Assembly (NCBI RefSeq): GCF_036711975.1
Contig: NC_091973.1
Span: forward strand, 7,068,001 to 7,132,000
Direction: 5' to 3'
Origin: Onthophagus taurus
Lineage: Eukaryota; Arthropoda; Insecta; Coleoptera; Scarabaeidae
DNA length: 64,000 nucleotides
Shown here: one piece after another, positions 1 to 11,399 of the stretch
Numbering within the stretch: the stretch's first letter is position 1
How the letters are laid out: every line of letters starts with the position of its first letter
Translations under genes and position numbers: made by a program
The notes under the pieces: generated by a model
Told to the model about the DNA's origin: nothing
Seen by the model: only the letters and a program-made list of their open reading frames with translations
The model's database searches: none

Positions 1-1180
1 TTTTCTAAATAACATTTTTTGATATTTCATGAAATAACGGAGGAAAATTAGAAATTCCCACACCGATATATTGTAATAATCTCCTAATTTTTGTATTAGC
101 CGCACCCTCAAAGGATTGGTGGTGTGGCAAACCGGTTTTAGCCGGTTTTTTATTGAATACAAAAATTAGGAAATTATTACAATATTTCAGCGTGGGAATT
201 TTTAATTTTCCTCCTTTATTTTATGAAATAACAAAAAATTTTTCAAACAAAAGTTGTTTAAAAATGGAAAATCTATACTTTTTCTGCAAGATATTTGATT
301 AATTATTATTAATTATCGAGATTATTAAGAAGTATTTTTAAAAGGGCTTGGTAGAGGTGTAGATAATTATTAAACGAACACTTTTTCTAAATAACATTTT
401 TTGATATTTCATGAAATAACGGAGGAAAATTAGAAATTCCCACACCGAGATATTGTAATAATCTCCTAATTTTTGTATTAGCCGCACCCTCAAAGGATTG
501 GTGGTGTGGCAAACCGGTTTTAGCCGGTTTTTTATTGAATACAAAAATTAGGAAATTATTACAATATTTCAGCGTGGGAATTTCTAATTTTCCTCCTTTA
601 TTTTATGAAATATCAAAAAATTTTTCAAATAAAAGTTGTTTAAAAATGGAAAATTTATACTTTTTCTGCAAGATATTTGATTAATTATTATTAATTATCG
701 AGATTATTAAGAAGCATTTTTAAAAGGGCTTGGTAGAGGTGTAGATAATTATTAAACGAACACTTTTTCTAAATAACATTTTTTGATATTTCATTAAATA
801 ACGGAGGAAAATTAGAAATTCCCACGCCGAGATATTGTAATAATTTCCTAATTTTTGTATTAGCCGCGCCCTTAAAGGATTGGTGGTGTGGCAAACCGGT
901 TTTAGCCGGTTTTTTATTGAATACAAAAATTAGGAAATTATTACAATATTTCAGCGTGGGAATTTCTAATTTTCCTCCTTTATTTTACGAAATATCAAAA
1001 AATGTTATTTAGAAAAAGTGTTCGTTTAATAGTTATTTACACCTCTACCAAGCCCTTTTAGAAATGCTTCTTAATAATCTCGGTAATTAACAATAATTAA
1101 TCAAATATTTTGCAGAAAAAGTATCAATTTTCCATTTTTAAACAACTTTTGTTTGAAACTTTTTTTGATATTTCAAACGG
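1..1180. repeat. Foldback tandem repeat array (about 382-bp unit)
   Basis: Three successive units start near 1, 382 and 764, judged from the repeated string CTTTTTCTAAATAACATTTT. Each unit carries an inverted repeat with arms of about 75 bp (AATTAGAAATTCCCAC on the left, GTGGGAATTTCTAATT on the right). The arms flank a loop of about 60 bp with its own small hairpin (AAACCGGTTTTAGCCGGTTT). After the last unit, 1000-1178 is the reverse complement of the spacer between units, so the last copy (about 600-1178) folds into one long palindrome. The window starts inside the array. This is probably a foldback or MITE-type DNA element amplified in tandem. The short ORFs on the minus strand here are by-products of the repeat. 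Confidence 0.8.
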
Positions 1181-1204
1181 TTAACGCGTATTATTGGAAA
1201 TACG

Positions 1205-1290
1205 TTTGTCGTAGCGGTCGAACTTGTCGTATTTGACGTCATCATTGCAAGTATGCAACCAATATCACAATATTGGTATTGCAATATAAT
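1205..1290. mobile_element. Fragment of the AGTGTGTTAATTAATTATCG MITE family
   Basis: The string GCAAGTATGCAACCAATATC followed by an ATTGGTATTGCAAT palindrome also occurs in the complete element at 28625-28753 (as reverse complement), and at 41745 and 43170. The terminal inverted repeat itself is missing here. The fragment sits directly beside the foldback array and just upstream of the first visible exon of the coiled-coil gene. Confidence 0.6.
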
Positions 1291-1322
1291 CTAAATTAAT
1301 TTTTGTTATAATTTAAAGAAAG

Positions 1323-4300
1323 TATCAAGAGAATCTTTAACCAGAGGAGGGTCGCAAGAGGACCCAGCTCAATTATTGAGGGATTTACAAGATTCAATGG
1401 AAAGAGAAGCTGATTTAAAGGAACAATTAAAATTTGCTGAGGAAGAGGTGAGAATTTTTGATTTTAAACATTTATTTTTATAAATAATCCTTGTAACAAA
1501 AATAAAAGCTGAGACAACAAAGGAAAAAACGAGTAATTCCGGTAAAGGTGGATGTGGAACTTCCGGTTTATAGAAAACCGGTTCCTTTAGTGTTATTTAA
1601 TAGTGAGTTTGAAGAAAAAGCGATTCAAACGGATATCCCGATAACTATTTTGCCAAAGTACGAGCAAAGATATCAACTTTCGACGTCAATGTACAATCCT
1701 AGAAAGGACTTTTCTCCGATGACTGCTCTGATATCGCCGATTGGTAATTTGAATTTTTTTCTTTCGTTACAGGCGCAAAATTTACGAAAAAAAGCGTCGA
1801 GGATTGAAGACGATAACGAATCGCTGGCTATGCAATTAAAGAAAATGGCTACAAGGGCAAGAAGTAGGATAATTATTTAAGGATTTCTTATTTCCCCAAA
1901 CTAACTTTTTTTTTCACTAACATGCTGATATAGCCATTTTCTCCGTGTAGAAAACAACAAATCCTTTTGTAAATTTTGATGCCTGTTTTATTTTCCTTCA
2001 TAACATTAGCTTATTACTCACTTATTTAATTTCTTTTTACCCTTTAGGCAGAAAATTAAGTCCAACTAACGCCGGTAATAGATCATCTGACCAATCAATG
2101 GAAAAAGATGAGGGTATTTCCGATGATGAAGACGTAGGAGAATTAAAACTACAACTAGAATTAAGCGAACAAGAAGCTTCAGTTTTAAGAAAGAAAGTTG
2201 AAGAATTAGAAGGAGAAAATGAAAGAGCAAAGAAAAAAACTAAAGAATTACAAGATAAATTAGCAATTAAACCGAAAAAAACATTGGACGCGGAAATTAA
2301 AGCTTTGCAGAAAAAACTAGAAGAGAGTGAAAAAGAATGCCAAAAATTGAAAAGAAAACCGATTGAAAAACAAAAATCGATTGAAATACTGGACCAAAAT
2401 ACTTTAGATTTAAAAAGTCAACTTCAAGCAGTGGAACAAGAAGCAAACTTATTAAGAACGAGAGTACAAAATTTAGAAAACGATAATGAAAAATTAACAA
2501 CAGAAAATAAAAGGTATCAATTATCAAGAAACACAAAAAGTTTAAAAAGTGATAAATCCCTGAATAAATATATTGACCAAATAGCTACTTTAGAAGTAGA
2601 ACTTGGCGATGCAAATAACAAAATAAAAGATTTAACTGATAAACTAAATGAAGCTACGAAAATCGACAACAGCAAACTAAAATCAGTTGAAACCGAAAGA
2701 GACGTTTTAATAGAAACATTAAATAAATTAAAACAAGACTCTTCTAAATCCTTTAGAAATAGAACTCCAAAAAAACCCAACGAATTGACTACCAAATCAC
2801 AATTAAAAACGTGGGTAAACGATTTAGAAAAAGAAATTAGCGACGTTTTAGTCGTTTTACATAACTCCGAATCATCAAAAAATAAACTCCAAGAAGAACT
2901 GAACGAAATAAAATCGGAGAAAAAAAATCCTGGAGATATAGCGGCGAAGTTGGCAGCTTTAGAAAAAGAATTAGCTAACGAAAAAGGCAGCTTAATTAAA
3001 GAAAAAAGTAAAAACGATGAGCTTACAAAGAAATTATCGAAAATGAAAGATTCCGAAAACTTGAAAGCGACAAATTTAAAATTGCAAGAAGAAATTAGTA
3101 AATTAACGGATGAAATAAATAATTTAAAAAATGAATTGAGTTCAAAAACCGTTAAAAGTGATAACGCTAAAGTTAAAGAATTAAATAAATTAAAAGGAGA
3201 ATTGGAAGAAAAATCAAGAAAATTATTAGTAATTGAAAAGGATTATAAAGATATTGAAGAAAAGTATCAAAAAATTGAGAAGGAGAAAAAGCAGGAAATT
3301 AATAAATTGGAACATAGGGTAAATAATATTTAAGTTTTAAAAATTCGTTTAAAATCAATTTCTGGGAATAGGAGTTTGAAAATTTCCCAAAGTGTTAATA
3401 AGAGTGTGAGATTAATTCATATATTAATAATGCAGCCGTTTTGAATAATCGCTTTTAGTTATTGAGAAATACATTTTTGAAATGATGAATTTTACAATTT
3501 TCGCCGATTAAATTCTAATAATTCGCACAAAATCGATTTCTTGGAATATGAGTATGAAAATTTTCCAAAGTGTTAATAAAAGTGTCCTCTTTCCAATGTA
3601 CTAACCCCTTTTGAAAAATAACTTTTAGTTTTTGAGAGAACAATATTTGAAGTTTTGAAAAATTTTTCGATGTTGCAATTTTCATCGATAATTTTCAAAA
3701 TTCGCTATAAAATTAATTTCTTGAAGGATCCTTGTAGAAATATCACCAATTATTAACTAAAGTATCCTCTATTTAATGCAAAAAGCCGTTTTGAAAAATC
3801 ACTTTCAGTTCTTGAGAAATAAATGTTTGAAATGATCGAGAATTTTTTCGAATTTAGCAATTTTCGCCGATTAAGTTTTAAAAATTCGTATAAAATCCAT
3901 TTCTTGGAATATGAGTTTGAAAATTTCTCAAAGCGTTAATAAAACTGTCCTCTTTCCAATGAACTAACCCGTTTTGAAAAATAACTTTTAGTTTTTGAGA
4001 AAGCAATATTTGAAGTTTTGATACATTTTTCGATGTTACAATTTTTATCGATAATTTTCAAAATTCGCTATAAAATTAATTATTTGAAGGATCCTTGTGG
4101 AAATATCACCAATTATTAATTAAAGTATCCTCTTTTTAATGCAATAAGCCGTTTTGAATAATCGCTTTTAGTTTTTGAGAAATAAATGTTTGAAATGATC
4201 GAGAATTTTTTCGAATTTTGCAATTTTTGTCGATTAAGTTTTAAAAATTCGTATAAAATCCATTTCTTGGAATATGAGTTTGAAAATTTCTCAAAGCGTT

Positions 4301-7300
4301 AATAAAAGTGTCCTCTTTCCAATGAACTAACCCGTTTTGAAAAATAACTTTTATTTTTGAGAAAACAATATTTGAAGTTTTGATAAATTTTTCGATGTTA
4401 CAATTTTTATCGATAATCTTCAAAATTCGCTATAAAATTAATTATTTGAAGGATCCTTGTGGAAATATCACCAATTATTAATTAAAGTATCCTCTTTTTA
4501 ATGCAACAAGCCGTTTTGAATAATCGCTTTTAGTTTTTGAGAAATAAATGTTTGAAATGATCGAGAATTTTTTCGAATTTTGCAATTTTTGTCGATTAAG
4601 TTTTAAAAATTCGTATAAAATCCATTTCTTGGAATATGAGTTTGAAAATTTCTCAAAGCGTTAATAAAAGTGTCCTCTTTCCAATGAACTAACCCGTTTT
4701 GAAAAATAACTTTTAGTTTTTGAGAAAACAATATTTGAAGTTTTGATAAATTTTTCGATGTTGCAATTTTCATCGATAATTTTCAAAATTCGCTATAAAA
4801 TTAATTTCTTGAAGGATCATTGTGGAAATATCACCAATTATTAATTAAAGTATCCTCTTTTTAATGCAACAAGCCGTTTTGAGTAATCGCTTTTAGTTTT
4901 TGAGAAATAAATTTTTGAAATGATTGACAATTTTTTTTGGAATTTTGCTATTTTCGCCGATTAAGTTTTAAAAATTCGTATAAAATCGATTTCTTGGAAT
5001 ATGAGTATAAAAATTTCCCAAAGTGTTAATAAGAGTGTCCTCTTTCCAATGAACCAACCCGTTTTGAAAAATTACTTTTAGGTTTTAAGAAAATAATAGT
5101 TGAAGTTTTGATAAATTTTTCGATGTTGCAATTTTCATCGATTTTCAAAATTCGCTATAAAATTAATTTCTTGAAGAATCATTGTGGAAATATCACCAAT
5201 TATTAATTAAAGTATCCTCTTTTTAATGCAACAAGCCGTTTTGAATAATCGCTTTTAGTTTTTGAGAAATAAATGTTTGAAATGATCGAGAATTTTTTCG
5301 AATTTTGCAATTTTTGTCGATTAAGTTTTAAAAATTCGTATAAAATCCATTTCTTGGAATATGAGTTTGAAAATTTCTCAAAGCGTTAATAAAAGTGTCC
5401 TCTTTCCAATGAACTAACCCGTTTTGAAAAATAACTTTTAGTTTTTGAGAAAATAATATTTGAAGTTTTGATAAATTTTTCGATGTTACAATTTTTATCG
5501 ATAATCTTCAAAATTCGCTATAAAATTAATTATTTGAAGGATCCTTGTGGAAATATCACCAATTATTAATTAAAGTATCCTCTTTTTAATGCAACAAGCC
5601 GTTTTGAATAGTCGCTTTTAGTTTTTGAGAAATAAATTTTTGAAATGATCGACAATTTTTTTTGGAATTTTGCTATTTTCGCCGATTAAGTTTTAAAAAT
5701 TCGTATAAAATCGATTTCTTGGAATATGAGTATGAAAATTTCCCAATGTGTTAATAAGAGTGTCCTCTTTCCAATGAACCAATCCGTTTTGAAAAATTAC
5801 TTTTAGGTTTTAAGAAAATAATAGTTGAAGTTTTGATAAATTTTTCGATGTTGCAATTTTCATCGATAATTTTCAAAATTCGCTATAAAATTAATTTCTT
5901 GAAGGATCATTGTGGAAATATCACCAATTATTAATTAAAATATCCTCTTTTTAATGCAACAAGCCGTTTTGAAAAATCGCTTTTAGTTTTTGAGAAATAA
6001 ATGTTTTCGAGAATTTTTTCGAATTTTGCAATTTTTGTCGATTAAGTTTTAAAAATTCGTATAAAATCCATTTCTTGGAATATGAGTTTGAAAATTTCCC
6101 AAAGTGTTAATAAGAGTGTCCTCTTTCCAATGAACTAACCCGTTTTGAAAAATAACTTTTAGTTTTTGAGAAAACAATATTTGAAGTTTTGATAAATTTT
6201 TCGATGTTGCAATTTTCATCGATAATTTTCAAAATTCGCTATAAAATTAATTTCTTGAAGGATCATTGTGGAAATATCACCAATTATTAATTAAAATATC
6301 CTCTTTTTAATGCAACAAGCCGTTTTGAAAAATCGCTTTTAGTTTTTGAGAAATAAATGTTTGAAATGATCGAGAATTTTTTCGAATTTTGCAATTTTTG
6401 TCGATTAAGTTTTAAAAATTCGTATAAAATCCATTTCTTGGAATATGAGTTTGAAAATTTCTCAAAGCGTTAATAAAAGTGTCCTCTTTCCAATGAACTA
6501 ACCCGTTTTGAAAAATAACTTTTAGTTTTTGAGAAAACAATATTTGAAGTTTTGATAAATTTTTCGATGTTACAATTTTTATCGATAATCTTCAAAATTC
6601 GCTATAAAATTAATTATTTGAAGGATCCTTGTGGAAATATCACCAATTATTAATTAAAGTATCCTCTTTTTAATGCAACAAGCCGTTCTGAATAATCGCT
6701 TTTAGTTTTTGAGAAATAAATTTTTGAAATGATCGACAATTTTTTTTGGAATTTTGCTATTTTCGCCGATTAAGTTTTAAAAATTCGTATAAAATCGATT
6801 TCTTGGAATATGAGTATGAAAATTTCTCAAAGTGTTAATAAAAGTGTCCTCTTTCCAATGAACTAACCCGTTTTGAAAAATAACTTTTAGTTTTTGAGAA
6901 AACAATATTTGAAGTTTTGATAAATTTTTCGATGTTGCAATTTTCATCGATAATTTTCAAAATTCGCTATAAAATTAATTTCTTGAAGGATCATTGTGGA
7001 AATATCACCAATTATTAATTAAAGTATCCTCTTTTTAAGGCAACAAGCCGTTTTGAATAATCGCTTTTAGTTTTTGAGAAATAAATGTTTGAAATGATCG
7101 AGAATTTTTTCGAATTTTGCAATTTTTGTCGATTAAGTTTTAAAAATTCGTATAAAATCCATTTCTTGGAATATGAGTTTGAAAATTTCTCAAAGCGTTA
7201 ATAAAAGTGTCCTCTTTCCAATGAACTAACCCGTTTTGAAAAATAACTTTTAGTTTTTGAGAAAACAATATTTGAAGTTTTGATACATTTTTCGATGTTA

Positions 7301-10300
7301 CAATTTTTATCGATAATCTTCAAAATTCGCTATAAAATTAATTATTTGAAGGATCCTTGTGGAAATATCACCAATTATTAATTAAAGTATCCTCTTTTTA
7401 ATGCAACAAGCCGTTTTGAATAGTCGCTTTTAGTTTTTGAGAAATAAATTTTTGAAATGATCGACAATTTTTTTTGGAATTTTGCTATTTTTGTCGATTA
7501 AGTTTTAAAAATTCGTATAAAATCCATTTTTTGGAATATGAGTTTGAAAATTTCTCAAAGCGTTAATAAAAGTGTCCTCTTTCCAATGAACTAACCCGTT
7601 TTGAAAAATAACTTTTAGTTTTTGAGAAAACAATATTTGAAGTTTTGATAAATTTTTCGATGTTGCAATTTTCATCGATAATTTTCAAAATTCGCTATAA
7701 AATTAATTTCTTGAAGGATCATTGTGGAAATATCACCAATTATTAATTAAAGTATCCTCTTTTTAATGCAACAAGCCGTTTTGAAAAATCGCTTTTAGTT
7801 TTTGAGAAATAAATTTTTGAAATGATCGACAATTTTTTTTGGAATTTTGCTATTTTCGCCGATTAAGTTTTAAAAATTCGTATAAAATCGATTTCTTGGA
7901 ATATGAGTATGAAAATTTCCCAAAGTGTTAATAAAAGTGTCCTCTTTCCAATGAACTAACCCGTTTTGAAAAATAACTTTTAGTTTTTGAGAAAACAATA
8001 TTTGAAGTTTTGATAAATTTTTCGATGTTGCAATTTTCATCGATAATTTTCAAAATTCGCTATAAAATTAATTTCTTGAAGGATCATTGTGGAAATATCA
8101 CCAATTATTAATTAAAGTATCCTCTTTTTAATGCAACAAGCCGTTTTGAATAGTCGCTTTTAGTTTTTGAGAAATAAATTTTTGAAATGATCAACATTTT
8201 TTTCGAATTTTGCAATTTTCGCCGATTAAGTTTTAGTTTTAATTTTAGTACATTTTTCTTATTTATTCTAGCTTGAAGAAGAAAAAAATAAATTACAATC
8301 AGAATCTAAAAATCACATCACCCAAATAGACGATTTAAATAATAGTTTATTATGTTTAGAAACAACAATAAAGTCGAAAAATATGTTAATAAAACAATTA
8401 GAAGACTCGTTAGAAAAAGAACGTTCCGAATCTTCCACAAAAACGAAAACAGATACAAAACAATTATCCGATTTAAAAGATGAACTGGCTAAAGTAAAAT
8501 CGAATCTTGCCGAAATCGAAGGAAAACTGGGCGTTTCTGAGAAAAACAAGAAAACGGCTGAAAGTAAAGTCAAAAAGCTTGAGGATGAATATAAAACAGA
8601 AAAGCTTAAATTGCAAAAGAAAGTTAGCGAGTTAGAGGTTGATGTACAAAATGAGAAGAAAAAAATTGATATTCTAAAAAATAATTATGAAAAAGAGCAT
8701 AAAAATAAAGAAATTGAACTGGGGATTTTAAGGAACAAAATTAAAAGTCTTGAAAGCAATGGAAATAGCAAAAAAATGATTAATGAAATTAAGCAGGAAT
8801 ATCAAACTAAAATTGAAAGTAAGTAAAATATTAAAAAAGGCAATCAGAAAAATAAGAAATAAATTTTTTAGAATTAGAAAATGTTATGGGCGAAGAAAAA
8901 AAAGAATATGAAGAATTAACTGCGAAATATGAAATTTTAGAAGAAGAACATGTCGTTACAAAAGCAAAATTAGTAGCGGAAATAAGTGCTTTAAACAAGT
9001 TTGTATTTAATTAATTAATTTGACTAATAATTAAAATACTTTTTCTAGTCAAATAAACGCGATGAAAAAACAAGAAGAAGAAAAAGCTAAAGAAGCCGAA
9101 AAGCATTCTAGAAACGGAAACGATTTAGAAAGAGTACGATTAAAAGCAACATTAGAAGAAACAAAATTGGAATTAGATCAAATCAAAAGGGAATATAACG
9201 TAATTAACGATCAAATGGAATATATGAGAAGAGAAAACGACGAGTTAAGAAGAAAACTTGACGATTACGACAAAGTATCAAAAATACAAAGAACAATAAG
9301 CGCTGATAGTACAGCTCTTGAATTTCATGTAAAAGAACTCCAATCAAAATTATCTAACGCCGAAAAAGCGAAAAAATCGGATTTAGCCGAGTTTAAATTG
9401 CGATACGAAAGTCAAATAAAAATCATTAACGATGAATTGAGATCGCTTCAAACTCAAGTGACTCGATTTAAACGCGAAAGAGATACTTACAAACATATGT
9501 TGGAAGGTGCCCAAAAAACCATAGGCGAATTAAAAAATTCTGACCGACCCAGTTCGAACGAACGAAGAAAATCAGCTAGCAGTATCGATGAAATTGAAGA
9601 TTATAAAATGAAGGTGGCTTCTTTGGAACAACAAATAAGTTGCATGGAAGACGAACTTTCCGAAGCGCGCCTTGAAAGTTCTAAATTAAAAACGGAATTA
9701 GTATCGGGTCGATCAACTTATGAAGTAAAATTATCCGAGCTTCATTCCCGTGTTAATGAGTTAGAAGAAGAAAAGATTTTGATCAGCGGCCGAACGAAAA
9801 TCGCCGGATTAAGAACGCGAATGGAATTAGCTTGGCATAAAGAAAGAGAAGAACAACAAAGGTTACTACAAGAAACGGCAACTTTAGCACGCGATTTACG
9901 ACAAACTTTATACGAAGTAGAACGAGAACGCGACAAAGAAAAATTAGAAGGACGAAGAAAATTAGAACAATTAAAAAAATCCGGGGAAGAAGAACAAGAA
10001 GAAACTAAACGTAAATTAAATGAGCTTCAATGTGATTTATTAGAACTTCGTGATGCACACGCTAAATTACGAACGACTAATGAGAAATTAAGAAGAGAAA
10101 AAGAACGTAATGAGAGAGAACGCGGTGAAATGAAAGGAATTATTCAAGGAAGAAAACGAACCGATCAAAACGAAGATCGCCGATTAAGTATTTTACTTGA
10201 GCAAATTGAAAGTTTAGTTCAATCTGCTCCGGATTGGTGTCAACCAACTCAATCCTATCAAGCACCTTACACTCCAACACCTCCAAGAAGAACAAGAGCA

Positions 10301-11201
10301 TCAAAATCGCGAGAATCTTCACCGGCACTTGAAGGATCTCGAAATTCTAAAGAATCTTCAGTTCCACGAGACGATAAAAGCGCACAATTTAAAACTGCTA
10401 TGCGAAGATTATCAGAAGCTGCCGACGAATTGAAACGATCCCAAAAATTAAATGAGGAAGATCGAGAAAGGGAAAGGATAAAGAGAGCCATGGGAACGAG
10501 AAGAGCAACTTCCACAGAACATGATGATACGGATATTGTTGGAAGAATGCGACATTATTCATCTAGAAATGGAAATCTTACCTCTAGTTTACATAGAAAG
10601 AGTTTATCTTTGGAACACACATCTGCTATTCACGAACAAAATATTTGGAAAGGAGACGCTGACAGCGTTTCTAGCGTGCAATCTTTAGAATATGGATCGG
10701 ATGCAGAAAATGCAAGGTACGCAAGAAGAGATGTCGGCTTGGATAGTCGATTATCAGGAGGATCAACACAAAGCGATGTTGTCGGCGAGAAGAAAAAGAA
10801 GAAAGGGATTATAGGAAAATTAAAGAAATTTACCAAGTCAAGGAGTATTGATGACCAAGACCCTGGACATTTTTCTTCAAATGAAGCACTTTCTTTGACT
10901 AAGGTTTTTTAAAATTTTTCATTTCTCTTCATTTTTTCACAACTTCCATTTTTAGCCTGATTCTACTTCAGATGTTGCCGAAGACACAAAAGGAAGTAAG
11001 AAAGATTTAAAGGAACGATTAACCGGTATTTTTAAGCGAAGTGGTTCATCGTCAAGGAGTAACAGGTATATTTATCATATTTCGTAATTTATTTTTATGT
11101 ATCCTTGTTATTGCATTTTTAGTTTGGAAAGGCAGTCGAAACCAAAGGATAATACAAGTTCGACGCAAAGACCTTTGATGCGAACCGAATTCCAAAGATA
11201 A
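1323..11201 (+). CDS. Long coiled-coil protein, SOGA/MTCL-like (3' part of gene)
   Basis: Exons read from splice signals and phase: about 1323-1447, 1773-1863 (or 1509-1863), 2048-3318, 8272-8818, 8872-8998, 9049-10903, 10956-11065 and 11123-11201. All junctions keep one frame and give about 1400 residues; the 5' end lies outside the window. The recurring block (QLKFAEEE-A-NLRKK, LELSEQEASVLRKKVEEL, LQAVEQEANLLRTRVQNL) resembles the repeated N-terminal block of SOGA/MTCL1 proteins, which are large coiled-coil proteins; MTCL1 cross-links microtubules. Nearly all of the product is heptad-rich Glu/Lys/Leu coiled coil. After about 10210 it becomes Ser/Arg-rich and disordered, with a basic KKKKKGIIGKLKKFTKSRS segment (10786-10842) and a related ERLTGIFKRSGSSSRS (11012-11059) that could bind membrane or microtubules (inference). 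The 4.95-kb intron 3319-8271 is almost entirely satellite S1. The family name is moderately sure, the coiled-coil nature very sure. Confidence 0.75.
1509..1772 (+). other. Possible in-frame alternative exon extension
   Basis: Between the exon ending at 1447 and the short exon starting at 1773 there is an open stretch of exactly 88 codons from an AG at 1507-1508. It runs in the same frame into the downstream exon. It encodes a non-repetitive peptide (including VELPVYRKPVPLVLFN and EEKAIQTDIP) unlike the coiled coil around it, and its codons are less AT-rich than nearby introns. It could be retained by use of the upstream acceptor. The polypyrimidine tract there is weak, and the acceptor at 1771-1772 is better. 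A donor at 1744 would give the wrong phase for a separate cassette exon. Confidence 0.4.
3335..8245. repeat. Satellite S1 array, about 363-bp dimer, intronic
   Basis: About 13.5 copies. The marker TCCTCTTTCCAATGAAC falls at 3585, 3948, 4311, 4673, 5038, 5398, 5763 and 6119, giving spacings of 356-365 bp. Each copy consists of two diverged halves of about 181 bp. One carries TCCTCTTTCCAATGAAC and AACAATATTTGAAG, the other TCCTCTTTTTAATGCAAC and AATAAATTTTTGAAATGATC. The array starts about 15 bp after the splice donor at 3319 and ends about 25 bp before the acceptor of the exon at 8272, so it fills the intron. Confidence 0.95.
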
Positions 11202-11285
11202 CATTTGCCCATTAGATGCGTTAAATGTTATAGTTAGCCAATTTGTTTTTGTCCATGTATATTTATTAATGTATCCTTTATAGTT

Positions 11286-11291
11286 AATAAA
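11286..11291 (+). terminator. Polyadenylation signal of the coiled-coil gene
   Basis: An AATAAA hexamer lies 85 bp after the stop codon at 11199-11201, in AT-rich sequence. This is a plausible 3' end for the coiled-coil transcript. Confidence 0.55.
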
Positions 11292-11399
11292 AATTCCCTC
11301 GATTCGTATATTTTATGATTTTTTTTAATATACATACATATCTTTCACGCAGCAGTTCTGTCATCTTTTTATAAGTCAAATTCTCTTAAGTAGTGATAT

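Noticed and set aside
338-926. Two 68-codon minus ORFs with nearly identical sequence
   Set aside because: They lie inside the 382-bp foldback repeat and include the hairpin loop; the repetition comes from the DNA repeat.
2297-2795. Minus-strand ORFs inside the coiled-coil exon
   Set aside because: Antisense shadows of a Lys/Glu-rich coding exon, giving Phe/Leu/Ser-rich nonsense.
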